DNA from: Ilex aquifolium
Taxonomy: Eukaryota > Streptophyta > Magnoliopsida > Aquifoliales > Aquifoliaceae
NCBI GenBank assembly: GCA_951799425.1
Contig: OX637394.1
Coordinates: 41,217,642-41,281,641 of the forward strand
DNA length: 64,000 nucleotides
Direction of reading: 5' to 3'
Below, piece after piece: positions 36,227 through 48,083 of this stretch. The position numbers and the translations under genes were made by a program. Each line of letters begins with the position of its first letter. The stretch's first letter is position 1. The notes beneath the pieces were generated by a model that ran no database searches, was not told the DNA's origin, and was given only the letters and a program-made list of their open reading frames with translations.

Positions 36227-36619
36227 CTAAGAGAATACCTGTCCGGGTCGGCCTCCCCCCCCCCCACACACACACACACACACAAAAAGGGAATCGGAAA
36301 CAGTGCGGTTTGGTAAGCTATTGGGTAAATATGCCTGTTCTTGATTGGGTTCATCATCGTCCCCGGCGGCAGAATGTTCACTAACCATTTTGGGCGAAGG
36401 TTTGGGTGGCTCTGCCAGAACAGTTGGGACTCCACCGGTTGTCGGCTTTCTGAAGATGGCCGTAATCCTCTCAACCGGCAACAGTAGAGGAGACTGATGA
36501 TAGAATTGGAGAGCAGACATTATCTCAGTAATCTTTATGGAGCCCAACTTTGGAGGCTTAGAAACTGTTTTATGGGGGCAAGTATTTTGTGTGCAATTAT
36601 CATTTGTTATACGACACAA
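36227..36619 (-). CDS. Unrecognised open frame, possible gene fragment
   Basis: A 130-codon frame whose composition is more protein-like than its surroundings, for example KITEIMSALQFYHQSPLL, then LLPVERITAIFRKPTTGG, VPTVLAEPPKPSP and AAGDDDEPNQEQAYLPN. I do not recognise a family. Its C-terminal end runs into a CA/C microsatellite at 36252-36285, so the real frame, if any, ends before it, perhaps in an exon-intron border. It could be an exon of an old gene or a captured fragment. Confidence 0.3.
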   Translation of the reverse strand: MCRITNDNCTQNTCPHKTVSKPPKLGSIKITEIMSALQFYHQSPLLLPVERITAIFRKPTTGGVPTVLAEPPKPSPKMVSEHSAAGDDDEPNQEQAYLPNSLPNRTVSDSLFVCVCVCGGGGGRPGQVFS

Positions 36620-37469
36620 AACGTATTTTTACAATCAAACATGTCTTATTATTTCTAGGTACGAGACTGGCTCCTCAATACTGTATTTCTAGTGGGTCAT
36701 AATTTGGGGATTCAATGAAATGACGAGTTCTATAACAAAATAAACTTGCATCGGATAGAACACAATATTGAAAAATAGAAGCAAGAGCGGTATGCGATTT
36801 CAGTTTTGAATATTAAAGGTAATAAATATAAACCATGAAATTAATAAAATATTTGATGATATATAGATATTGAGAAATTGGATTTTTTGTGGGTCCTAAC
36901 ATAAATGAAATTCAATATCAATCCAATTATTACAATGCACTAAGTCTCCCAATTGGGTCTCAATAACATTAGTGATGTAGTGTGGACAACATGTATAGGT
37001 ACACAAATAGTTTTAATTGACAACAATGTTACATCTACTAAAATTTTTACCAAAATTTCTATTCCAAATCAATATGAATCATCGGAATAGTAAGTTCATT
37101 AGTTTTCACTAACTATCCAATGATTTTCAATCTGCACATCATTTAAGATCTACAATTTGGTAAAAGACTTGGTGGATAAAGCATTTTCCATTAGACATGC
37201 TGGATGAGTAAAACTGCTTGATTGTTATTGAAGAGGGGGTTTATTTCCGGAGGAACTTATCATTATGCTGCTTCTTCATTATACAATCTTGCCAATACAG
37301 TAGATGATCAAATACATACCTCACAAATCAATCCCTTTGTGGTAGGGAAACATATAATATAGAGTAATATCTTTGTCCGATAATTCTTAATACAACCTGT
37401 CAATCATATACTAAATGACATAAACCCGACTATACACGATGATAGATAGATCAGTAGAGGCTGACGATC

Positions 37470-40400
37470 TCATTTCAGTTTTGATTGGATGAATTCTTTG
37501 AAGGTTTCCATGGCAAGAGCAGATAGGCTGAGTGACACAACTTGATTCTCACTATTTATTCCTTGGGTGAGAGAGACAACCAAATTGTCCACCATCGAGG
37601 CCGGTGTGACCTGCGTTGGCACTCCCCACCCAAAATTCGCCTCGTAGAAAGCCACCCTACTCCATTTGGTGATCCAACATGTGTTCTCATACTCTACTTG
37701 CTCTCTTGTTACCTCCAAATAGTCAATTGCTGATCTGATATAGTCTTCTGTCACTGTTTTGATGGCCTCATGAATTATCTTGACAACAAATGAGAATGGC
37801 TTTATTATCAAATCTCTGGCGCTGCATTGAGCACATGACAAGGCAATGCCATTACCAAAATACCCTTTCGGTAGTGGCGGCTGAAACTTCGACCTGCCAT
37901 CGACAACAATGAGAAGTTTGGTTGTTTGGTCTGGTTTAACCCCTAATGCCTTGTTCCAACCTATCCATACCAGGGCGGAGATCAATTCAAAGCTTGTGGG
38001 ATGTGAATTGAGTTGATCACCATCAATGGCCATTGATCTAAGCTTTTTAAGCATCTTGGTATCGAAGCAAAAGGATTGCGAAACGGTCGGTTTCTCTCTC
38101 ATGTGAAGAGGAATGGTTTTTCTTGTTTGCTCCTTTCTTTTGTATTCATCATGGGAGAAATCAATTATCGGAGGTTGTCTGGCAGACAATATGGATCGAT
38201 CCATATAAGGAGGGGTTGACAATGGCATGCCCCTTGCAACCTCAGCCCATGAATTTAGAAAATCTGCGAATGCTATTCCATCAAGAAGGACATGGTTAAT
38301 TCCTACCCCAAGAACAATCCCTCCACACTTGAACTTTGTCACCTGGAATTCCAATAGACATCTTGTTATGGGCACTAAAGTTAATCTGACGGCTAATATT
38401 AACACCTCAAATTTAATAGGTAAAATAAGTCTCTAAAGGTGTGTTTGGACTGACTTTTTAAAAGTACTTATAGAACTTATAACTACTTATGAATACTTAA
38501 AAAAAAAAAATAGTAATTGAAACCGCTTCACTACTACCACCCCCACCCACCACCGATTGCTATTATCGTCGTCCACTGCCATCACCTACCGCAATTTTCA
38601 TCTAATTCTTATATTTATTACCATTATCACCATCGCACACCGTTAACACCCACCACTACCATTGTTGCTCACCACCACCCATTGCCGCCCACTATCACAA
38701 CCCACCACCACCTATCATTGCACACCATCGCCGCCAGTCATTGTCACCCACCCTCATCAAACTTACCACCACCAATCGTTATCGCCCACCACTTTCACCC
38801 ACCCCCACCACACCTATCACCACCACCGCTATTTACCACAACCCATCACATTGTCGTCCAGAAGCACCTGTCGTCGCCCACCACCTTCATCATCACTGCC
38901 CACCACCATAACCCACCACCGTCGTTGCCCCACCACCACCACTGCCAGCCACCATCACCGTCAGCTACAACCACTACCACCGTCACCCATGACTGTCACT
39001 ATCACCATCGTCACCAAAAATCTACCACTAGCATCACCGTTGCCACCATGACTGCCACCATCACCACAGTCGGCGCCACTCATCACAACCATCACTGTCT
39101 ACCACCACCACCACTACCACCGTTCACCCCCACTACAACCGTTGCTTTAATTCTTTTCTTTGCTCTATATTTATAATTTGATTTTTGGTGTGAATATAAA
39201 TATATTTATTGTTGATCATTTTTTTTATTATTTTATGCTTTCAGGTACATGCAATAACTAGTATATATATATATATATAATAAAGTATAATACAATTCAA
39301 ATATTAAAAGATAAACAAAATAACTTTTATTTTTCGCGGTTGAGATCGTTTTAAAATTTTATTTTAAAGTTAATCCGACAACTAATATTAACACCTTAAA
39401 TTTAATAAGAAAAATAAGACTCTAAGGGTGTGTTTGGAGTAACTTTTTAAAAGTACTTCTAGAAATTATAACTTCTCATAAGTATTTTTTTTATTTAAAA
39501 AGTGGTGTTTAAAACCGCCTCATCACCACCGCCACAACCCCCATCGCCCCACCACCACCAACACTACCACCACCCCACCACCACAACTACTACCACCACC
39601 ACCACCGCCCCAGCACTACCATCACCATCACCACCATTGCCGTCACCACCATTGCCGTCACCACCCCACCACTATTTCTGCTACAACAACCAACACCACT
39701 TTCGTCGCCGCCACCAACATTGTGGCCACCCCACCATCACCTTTCCACTCATTGCCCCACCACCACCGTTGTCGCCATCCTTCCACCACCACCCCACCAC
39801 CATCATCCCCACTACCCCCACCCCCACCCCCACCATCACCATCACCATCACTATCACCACCACCGCTGCCGCCACCCTACCACCACCGCTATTGTCTCGT
39901 CACTACCCCTACCACCATCATCCTCATTACCCCACCACCACCCCCCATGACCATCACCACTACCACCACCACCACCCCACCACCACCACGACTACCCCCA
40001 CTACCCCAACCGTCACTACCTACCACCATCGTCATCTTATTTTTATATTTATTACTATTATCACCATCACCCCTACCACCACCCAATACCGCCCCACCAC
40101 CACTATCATCGTTTTCCACTTATGGCTGTCACCATCAGTAATGGTCGTTGTCACCCACCACAACCTTCACCGTCTCGCATAACCACTAGCACCGCTCGCC
40201 TTCACTATAATCGGTACTTAAATTCATTTCTCTCGCCTCTATCTTTGTAATTTGGTTTTAGGTATGACTACAAATTTGTTTATTGTTGATCATTTTTTTT
40301 ATTACTCCGTACCTTCAGGTAAGGGAAATAACTAGTATATAAATATATCACCCAAAGCAAAGAACCATCCCAAAATCGTAGAAGATTGCTAATCCTCCCC

Positions 40401-40729
40401 ACACCATTGCAACACCCTCCAATAGCCACCCCATCCAAATATGAGAAATCAAAAGGATTTGATGTGAAGATCTGAGAAATCAAAAGGATCCGGAGCTTAA
40501 AAAATATGCTTGGATGATTTTAGGGGGTTTTTGGGGTTCGATTTTACTAGTGGTTGTTGGGCTTGTGTGTGTGGTGTGGTTGAGGAGTTGTAAATGGAGG
40601 TGGAGGAGAAGAATGTGGTGGGGTTGCTGGACTGTGATGGTTGTGTCGTTGTGGAGGAGAAAATTAAGATGGGGGTGGTGGACTGGTGATGGGGTTACTC
40701 CGTTACGGGGCAGTGGTGGTGCTTTGTGT

Positions 40730-40798
<69 letters not shown>

Positions 40799-42363
40799 GG
40801 TGGTGGAGGTGATTTTCGGAGAAGTTCGGTGGTGGTTTCCGTGGTGTAGAGGCGTGGGTGGGTTATAGTTAACTGTGATAGTGCTAATGATGAATTTGGG
40901 GAAAATATGGATTGATAAATTGAATATTCATTAATATTTCATCTCTCAGATTTGAGGCGATGGTGGGTGATTTTGAAACCCTAACTCCCTCTCTTTGTCT
41001 TGCAGTTCTGAGGCATTTCTGTGGTGGAGGTGGTGGTGGTGGTGATGGGCGTTTCTAGTGTGGTGGTGGTGGTGATTGTTGGTGTGTGTTACTGGGTTGG
41101 CGACGATGCAATAGTGACGATGTTGTGGAGGAGAAGGGTTATGTACAAAGATGGTTGATGATGAGTTTTGGTTAGGTGGTGGTTTCAGTGGTGGAAGCAG
41201 AGGTGGTTTCCATGGGGTTGTGGCTTCTCTCTGTCTATGTTCTCTTCTCTTCTCTCTCTCTCTCTGTGTGTGCTGGTGGTGTTTGGATGTGGCAGATGCA
41301 CTATTGCGGTGGTTAGGTTTAGGCAGTGGTTATGGTGGCGGAATTGGTGGTTATGGTGGCAAGAGTAAAAATTTATGTAATTAGATAAATAATAAACAAA
41401 AATAAATTTAATATGGGATAATTGGATTCGGTAATTATTAAGGTTTTAAAAAAATGATTACTTTTTAAATTGTACTAATAGTACCAAATATTATTTAATA
41501 AACAAAAAAAAATTAATATTTTATTTATTAATGTAATGTATTTATAAATTAAACATATAAGTGTTAAATTTTAATATATATATTTCATATATAAATTAAA
41601 AAAATAAATGAGAGGTTGAATAAATTTGGAGGGTATTTTTGATATTTTGAGAATTATGATTGATGGCCTAAGCTTTGACTGTTAACAAGTTTAACGTCTG
41701 TTAGTTGCCGGGGGTGTGACTGTTACAAGTTTTAAATGTTAAGGGAGTTCAGTGTTATTTTTAAAATGTGAGGGGTGTACATGTAATAAAACCAAATGTC
41801 AGGACGTAAATATAATTTACCCTTATTTTTACTATACAACTGTTGTTGTACCCACAAAAAAATGGTAATCCGTTATCAAATAAAGAGAAAGTGTTAAGAG
41901 GTTTAAAATCTACCTGCACTGTCAGTGGTGGTATGTCTATGATATCTTCAGCTTCTTCCTTGAAATGAACCAGCTTTCGCAGCTTCACAGGATCAATGAT
42001 GGTGATATCCCCCAACACCTCCATGTCGTTATCGGAAACCGCCTCGACAAATGGCACGCCTTCGCCGGTGCATCTGCTCATCATCTTCCCATCCCAGCTT
42101 GTGGTAAGACAACCTGCAAGAGGATAAAACTCAACCAAAGTTTTAGCCAATGCTTCTTTGATAACTTTGGCGGCCGTGTCGGCGGTCTGTGTCCCATCTC
42201 CTTTGAATGCAAACACAATCTCAATTTGAAAAGGATAGGTCTGGTCAAGGTTCGAGAGGAAATATAAGCCCTTAGACGTCTTCCCATCCGGCCGGACTAA
42301 AATCTGATCCATTTTCTTGACTGAAAATGTGTGAGACTCCAGTTTTCCATTTGAACTCGCCAT
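37470..42363 (-). CDS. BAHD acyltransferase, omega-hydroxyacid feruloyl/hydroxycinnamoyl transferase-like
   Basis: Predicted cytosolic enzyme transferring a hydroxycinnamoyl group from CoA to a hydroxylated lipid, as in suberin/cutin aromatic synthesis. Exon 1 is 42363-41914 (150 codons) and exon 2 is 38342-37470. They join in phase 0 after LTVQ and before VTKFKCGG, the position where BAHD genes usually carry their intron. Total 440 residues, normal for the family. Motifs: KGLYFLSNLDQT near the N-terminus; YPLAG; catalytic HVLLDG (HXXXDG) about 166-171; LPKGYFGNGI; SAIDYLEVTREQ; and C-terminal NFGWG. The family consensus of the last is DFGWG, so Asp is replaced by Asn; the Asp is structural, so activity may survive. 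Similarity to Arabidopsis ASFT/HHT1 is by recall of conserved blocks. The intron (41913-38343, 3571 bp) holds two Helitrons. A leader intron is likely (about 43015-42369). A broken exon-1 copy lies at 51.9-52.3 kb. Confidence 0.92.
38378..39261 (+). mobile_element. CCA-array Helitron, 5'-truncated (H4), in BAHD intron
   Basis: It ends AGGTACATGCAATAACTAG followed by T (39261/39262), as in the other members. It starts abruptly at AAAGTTAATCTGACGG, lacking about 110 bp of the 5' end present at 39272. Internal order matches H1: GTGTGTTTGGACTGAC, AAAAGTACTTATAGAAC, then CCACCA/CACCAT repeats at about 38530-39130, then a conserved tail with TTTATTGTTGATCATT. No protein is encoded. Confidence 0.75.
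39272..40335 (+). mobile_element. CCA-array Helitron (H3), in BAHD intron
   Basis: Full-length relative of H1. The 5' part (ATAATAAAGTATAATAC, TTTTTCGCGGTTGAGATCG) matches the start of H1. An internal CACCAC/CCACCC array spans about 39520-40190. The 3' end is TACCTTCAGGTA, then AATAACTAG and a flanking T at 40336. Its 5' TC is blurred by a TA run. It lies directly behind H4 in the same orientation. Confidence 0.75.
40336..41913. repeat. Remainder of BAHD intron: GGT-rich DNA and long GA microsatellite
   Basis: It contains a pure (GA)n run of about 62 bp at 40734-40796 and several GGTGGTGG-type stretches (about 40790-41130, 41160-41365). Short open frames here are low-complexity. No exon of the BAHD gene is hidden in it, because the two flanking exons join in phase. 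Confidence 0.7.
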
Positions 42364-43110
42364 TTTTCCTGTCTGATTACACAAACGTGTGAGAATTAGC
42401 TCCTTATATGTATAGATTATGACAAGCATGGTGCAATTTTCAGTGATAATATAGAGCAAAAATGAAGCAAATCAATAGGCTCTTTTGTTCAAATTAAATG
42501 AAAAGTAGTTAAAACATGTTGCAAAGAATTAACCGCTTCTCTGATATGACTCAGTTTAGTCCTATTTAACTCGGACACTTTTTAATTTAATAAGGAGTCT
42601 TGTTCTCTGTAAACCATGAGTTTCACTCAACTCGTGGTTGATCACGAGACATTTTATTCGACTCCGCCTAATTGTATGACTCGTAACGTATAGGCTAATA
42701 TTATTTAGCGATGTGGTTGACTTAGAGACATTTTAATCGATCTGGTTTAATCGTCCAATTCATTGTTATCGAATAAAAATGTATTGGTCGATACTGTTTC
42801 GCGACGATGCGCTATGACCTGAGTCTAACTTCTTTTACTATCTAGTGTTTCAAACGTGCCACCTAATACCATTCTACGAAGCTGCAAGCATTATTTTGCA
42901 TTGCCCGCCAAATAGATGGCCGATAGCAACCTTGAACCATGAGTTGAAGTGAAAAACTCCATGGTTTTTTCATGTGAGTGTACAAGCTAACCTGCAAAAA
43001 GAAAAAAAAAAGTACCTGCTAAAAGAGAGAAGAATACTCTGGCTATGGACTACCAGACTTAATCTCTCTTTGTTTGAAATGGCAAAGGCAATGCATGCTT
43101 TATATTCATA
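42364..43110 (-). promoter_or_regulatory. Leader, leader intron and TATA box of the BAHD gene
   Basis: On the minus strand, GAATATAAAGC (about 43107-43097) can serve as TATA. A leader exon ends CAG/GTAC at 43016/43015, and an acceptor CAGACAG lies at about 42375-42369 just before GAAAAATGGCG. The same layout (leader, CAG/GTAT donor, TATA-like element) is kept at 52504-52606 upstream of the pseudogene copy, which supports the model. Confidence 0.5.
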
Positions 43111-43211
43111 CTAAAAACTTTGAGTCATTCCTATTTGTTTTCGAATACGCTGTCGTATTGTATTTGCCCAATTTCTCGATAATTTATTGTTGAGAGTTGC
43201 TGCAGTTCATG

Positions 43212-43397
43212 TAGGGGTTCACCCTATCTTACGGGTAGGAATTATGATATTTCATCTTTTTACTCGATACATAAACATTTATAATAAAACACAACAAGAA
43301 AATCATATATATATCCGGATAGGGTCAGATAAGAATACATAATTTTTATAGGTCTTTTGCATTCCTACCTAATTTTTGCGGAATATCAAAAATTTGT
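43212..43397. mobile_element. Remnant of a hAT MITE related to the autonomous element
   Basis: TAGGGGTTCACCCTA and ACGGGTAGGAA at the left, and TTTGCATTCCTACCTAATT and TTTTGCGGAATATC at the right, match the two ends of the hAT at 2715-7633. The middle is missing and the right terminus is lost. Confidence 0.65.
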
Positions 43398-45990
43398 ATA
43401 GTATTCAAAATTTTAAGTAATTTTCATGAGAATTGTACACTCAGTTATTAAAATCAACTATATTACTATCTTTTTATATAATTGAGGGTGTACTTTCAAA
43501 ATAATACATTTTTTCGAGTATTAACTGAATATTTAAAAATCTTTTAAAATATAAAATGTTATTTATCCTAATATGTCAAATTGAGACCCATTCTAGACGA
43601 CATCACCACCTATGTTTGTGGGTACCATGCATGAGTTTTTAGTCATCCGATATAAGATTGTTGGATTCTTAAACATTAGATTCAAAAGTAATTTTAGATT
43701 AGTGACGATTTGTCGTCAGGTCCATCACATATTTATATATATTTTTTTATCATCGCAATTAATTTTGGGAGGAGCGGGTTTGAGAACGATAACTTTTTTA
43801 TTTTTTAAAATTTTTATTATTAAATAAAGATTTTCTTCAACCACCATTCAACAATTGACTTATATAATTACTCTTAGTTACCATTTTTCTAATTTTTTTT
43901 CAAAAATAATTATTTTTTAGCCTTGATAATTTTTCTGTAACGTCCCGTTTCCGAGACACGTTACTTGATTAAATCAATCGATCACAATAAACCATAAATA
44001 TCTCCAAATATAGGGAGATAACTCTAATTGTCTCAATAAATTTATAATCACAATTTTGATCTCCAAATACCAATAAAAATTAAAAATTTTATCAAAATTC
44101 GTCCATCTTCGATTCCTCAAATATCAACTTTTCATTCGCTTCGAGATTATCCTGAAAAAAAATATTAAAAACGGAAAAATATACAATATGACAAGAAACA
44201 ATATGTTCAACGAGAAAAATTTGAATGACCAAACACCAATTAATTCAGATGATAAGGATCATCAATAACGAAATCAAGAATCACATTCGACATGCTACAT
44301 AACTCAACTGCTATCAAATATAACCTCATACTTGGTTCCTCTTGGTAACATGACAAGTGATACTTGAGCATATAAATTCATACACATAATAACTAATCGC
44401 ACCCCACAAGGCTGTAATTACAATCGCACCCCACATGGGCCATAATCACATTTCACTAATTATGCCTCAAGTATACTTCATACATGTACCAATTAATCCC
44501 AAAGTATTTAGCTCAACGTACAGGTCAAGCGATAAAATTGACAAAATTTCGTATCAATCAGAATAATCAATAGGAATACAAATTTCAAATAATCAAAGAA
44601 TGCTCTTTGTAAAGAAATTTAAAAGACATGAGCAAATTGTATACTATCCCGTACCTCAAAATTATTAATAACTTCAATAGATAAGAAATTCGAAATACCT
44701 CGAACAAGACACTTTAATTTGATATCGATGGAAAGTAGAATCACTATTTAATTTTTGAGCCTAAAATCTCATAAATTTCTCTCACCCTCACTCGCACTCT
44801 CACTCCCCACCTTGTTCTGCGTTTTGGCCATGGCTTCATGGCTATTTATAGCCAAAACTCCTCCAGCTCAGGTCACCAGGTTTGTCACCATACTTGCAAT
44901 GCATGTGATGTCATGTCATTAGACAAGTGCCCAAACCTGGTCCAAGATTCTTTTTTTTGTTTTATTTTTTTTAATAAGACACACTTGTCACTTAAAGGAT
45001 GGCTAGGCCCCTTCATATGACACTTATTCCCCCTCCCCCTCCCCCCATTTTTTTTTTTATAATATCTCCATCTAAATCACTTATTATTCATATGTTATTC
45101 GTTTAATATATCATTCAGACACTATAATATTTTTATTTTAACATGAAATATGACCTATATTATGATCATTTGACTTATTTTCACATAAAGAATTCTTAAT
45201 TGAAGTCCATTTATTTATTTAAAATTTTTAAAAATAACCTTTAGTTATATAGAATCATAATTGACGACCTAATTAGTGTGTTAGTGATTTTTTTTTTTTA
45301 CGAGTTGTCACATTTTCAAAATTTTTTAACCTTCCTATTAATTAATGGACAGAAGATGGGTGAAAGGTGTAAAAAAAATAAAATAAAAAATACAAATAGT
45401 AGGCAATCGTTTGATACAAAGGTAGTTGAAATATATGAATATTCAGTAAGTGTACTCAACATTAGCATCACATAATTATCATTGAGGTCGAAACTAAAAT
45501 TCCATTACGTATATATTCTGGATGTTAAAGAATATGACATCGTTTCAACACGATGCTATCGTTTTCACCGTACAGTCATAAGAATCACGTGGCAATTTTT
45601 TGTGGGATTAAAATTTTATCACTTTAATTGGTCCCCCCAATGTATTGTCGTAATGGAATCGTAAGGCTTCGATCACAACGGAACTTCTGAAAATGAGTCC
45701 CCACCCACCAGTGTTATCAGAATCGGCTCGAACAAATAAAATCATTATGCTATAGATATCCAATTAAAATACTATACAAATACTTCATTATTTTGGGTTC
45801 AACTATAGTACTGAATTTTTTTTTCGCAGTTGTGTCACTAATTATTTTTTAAGTATTTACACCATTGTTTGGGCCGGACATACCAACTTTTAAATCGCAT
45901 TCATCTTTTGGGATCACATTTCAATTTTTAGATTCCCTCTTCAATTGTTTATGGTTGGGGTCACATTTCTATCAGTTAATTTTATCGAGG
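43398..45990. repeat. Large dispersed repeat block, copy C
   Basis: Similar to 58526-60028 (copy A) and 62960-64000 (copy B). It is split by a solo LTR at 43936-45312, and similarity resumes exactly after the insertion. It lacks the MITE present in copies A and B at GTGGGTA, giving an empty site at about 43617-43630. No coding region. Confidence 0.8.
43936..45312 (-). mobile_element. Solo LTR, probably Ty3/gypsy, 1377 bp
   Basis: On the minus strand it opens TGTGACAACTCGTAAAA and closes GAAACGGGACGTTACA. The 5-bp direct repeat TTTTC flanks it at 43931-43935 and 45313-45317. The related blocks at about 59226-59245 and 63597-63616 show the uninterrupted site. A TATA-like CTATAAATAGCC on the minus strand near 44842-44853 fits an LTR promoter. 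No internal domain or second LTR is present, so unequal recombination has left one LTR. Confidence 0.85.
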
Positions 45991-46190
45991 GTGCAATTTA
46001 ACATAATTGATCTTTAAGGGTGTAAATTAAGAATTTTATAATCTTTCAAGGTGCAAACTGCTTGACCATGTTTTTATGTTGAAGTTTGTCTAATATATCA
46101 TTTCAATGGGTAATATGACTAATTCATTCAATATTTTTGGTGACATCGTTGATTAAAAGTAATATTTTATTTAGCTTTTGAGGGAAAATT

Positions 46191-47017
46191 TAATTGACAC
46201 CCCTTGGATTTAAGTTATATTCCACTGACATCCCCTCTGATTTTTGAAATATCACTGCACCCCTTGGATTTAAGCTATATTTTTTAGCCTTGTTAATTTT
46301 ATAAAATTGAATGACCATTTGGTATTGATTTGATGAAATTGAATGTTAATTTGAAATTCAATAAAAAAAAAATGATGTTAGTTTGATAAATTGGATGTTA
46401 AATTGATGAAATTAAATGTTAATTTGATAAAATTGAATATTAATTTGGTGTTAATTTTATAAAATTGAATATCGATTTGAGGAGATCGAAGATTAGTTTG
46501 CTAAAATAAAATTATAATTTTATAAAATTTAAGACCAATTTCATGTTAATTTGGTAAAATCTCGTATTAATTAAATGTTAATTTAGTGTTAATTTTATTA
46601 AATTGAATATTAATTTGATATTAGTTTAATAAAATTGAATGTTAATTAGATGAATTGAATGCTAATTTGATGAAGTGAATGTTAATTTGATAAAATTTAA
46701 TGTTAATTTGATGCTAATTTGATGAAATTGAATATTAATTTGGTGTTAATTTGCTAAAATTAAATATTAATCAAACAAAATTAAATGTCAATTTGATGTT
46801 AGTTTGATAGAATTATAGATTAATTTTGTATTAATTTGAGTAAGGATAATTAAGTAAAATGAGATTTTTAGTAAGATTAATTTAGTAAAATTATGTATAT
46901 TGTTAAGTCTGTTAACATACAAAAACTAACAGGGGTATGCAGTTATATTTCAAAAATCAGAGGGAGTGTCAGTAAAATATAACTTAAATTTAGGGAGTGT
47001 TAGTGAAATTTATCCTA
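46191..47017. mobile_element. Foldback/MULE-like element with internal TTAATTTGAT repeats, copy 2
   Basis: The left end (TTGACACCCCTTGG, TTTAAGTTATATT, CCCCTCTGATTTTTG) is complementary to the right end (CAAAAATCAGAGGG, AATATAACTTAAAT). Between them (about 46290-46860) are many variants of TTAATTTGATAAAATTGAAT. It matches 21151-21892, with the internal repeat on the opposite strand. A second foldback element begins 60 bp to the right. Confidence 0.6.
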
Positions 47018-47077
47018 AATTTTATAAAACATATATTTTCAAGAAGCAACTTTTATGAGGATTGTCAATAATATATA

Positions 47078-48074
47078 GGGTAAAAATCATTCGGACCCCC
47101 TGAGTTTTGTCTTAATGACACGGACACCCCCCTCACATTTAATTAATTACAGTGACACCCCCTCACATTTGAAACTCGTTACACGGACACCCCCTCCGTT
47201 CCATGGCCGTCAATAATGAAGACGGAAAAGAGTGACATCACCTTAAAAAACTCTTGTAATTCCAAAATTAGCCCTCAATAGTAAGATTAAGTATTATATA
47301 TTAAAATTAGTCAAATGGACTTATTTTTATACACAATTATTTACATAATACTCAATTTTATGTATTTTCAATGGAAATTTTTTATACTAAATTTCTTAAA
47401 ATGGAACACAGTACTACTTATTTGTTTGAGAAGGATGCGATATAAAAACTTTAATTTTTCAAAATATAAATTGAGGATGCGGAGATGGTTGAAAGTAGAC
47501 TTGTCAATGAAAGGATTTTAATCCTAATTCAAGTCAATTTAACCGAATATGAATTAATATTGTAATTTACTTACTCGAATTCGATTAATTTTTTTAAAAC
47601 GAATTTAAATTTGAATAGATGTAAATTAAATCTGATAAAAATTCGATTCGATATATATATATATATACACACACACACATATATGGATACATATTTAATT
47701 GAGAAAAATTATTATATATTTTCAATTTTAATTTGGATTCAATTCTGAAATTGAGATGTTGAATTTAATCTTACTATTTTTGGGGAAATTTTATTTTTGG
47801 GGAAATTTTAATATAATATATTTAGTATTATATATTTTTGGGGAAATTTTAATATATAATACTTAATCTTATTATTGAGGGCTAATTTTGGAATTACAAG
47901 AGTTTTTTAAGGTGATGTCACTCTTTTCCGTCTTCATTATTGACGGCCATGGAACGGAGGGGGTGTCCGTGTAACGAGTTTCAAATGTGAGGGGGTGTCA
48001 CTGTAATTAATTAAATGTGAGGGGGTGTCCGTGTCATTAAGACAAAACTCAGGGGGTCCGAATGATTTTTACCC
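47078..48074. mobile_element. Mutator-like foldback element with 231-bp inverted repeats
   Basis: 47078-47308 and 47844-48074 are near-perfect inverted copies beginning GGGTAAAAATCATTCGG. A perfect 9-bp direct repeat, TAATATATA, flanks the element (47069-47077 and 48075-48083). Long terminal inverted repeats and a 9-bp target duplication are the hallmarks of Mutator-like elements. The AT-rich core of about 535 bp encodes nothing recognisable. Confidence 0.88.
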
Positions 48075-48083
48075 TAATATATA

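Noticed and set aside
38517-39176. 219-codon His/Pro/Thr frame on the plus strand
   Set aside because: Same triplet array inside the BAHD intron; not a gene.
39502-40182. 226-codon His/Pro/Thr frame on the plus strand
   Set aside because: Same cause: CCACCA array of a Helitron, with rival open frames on both strands.
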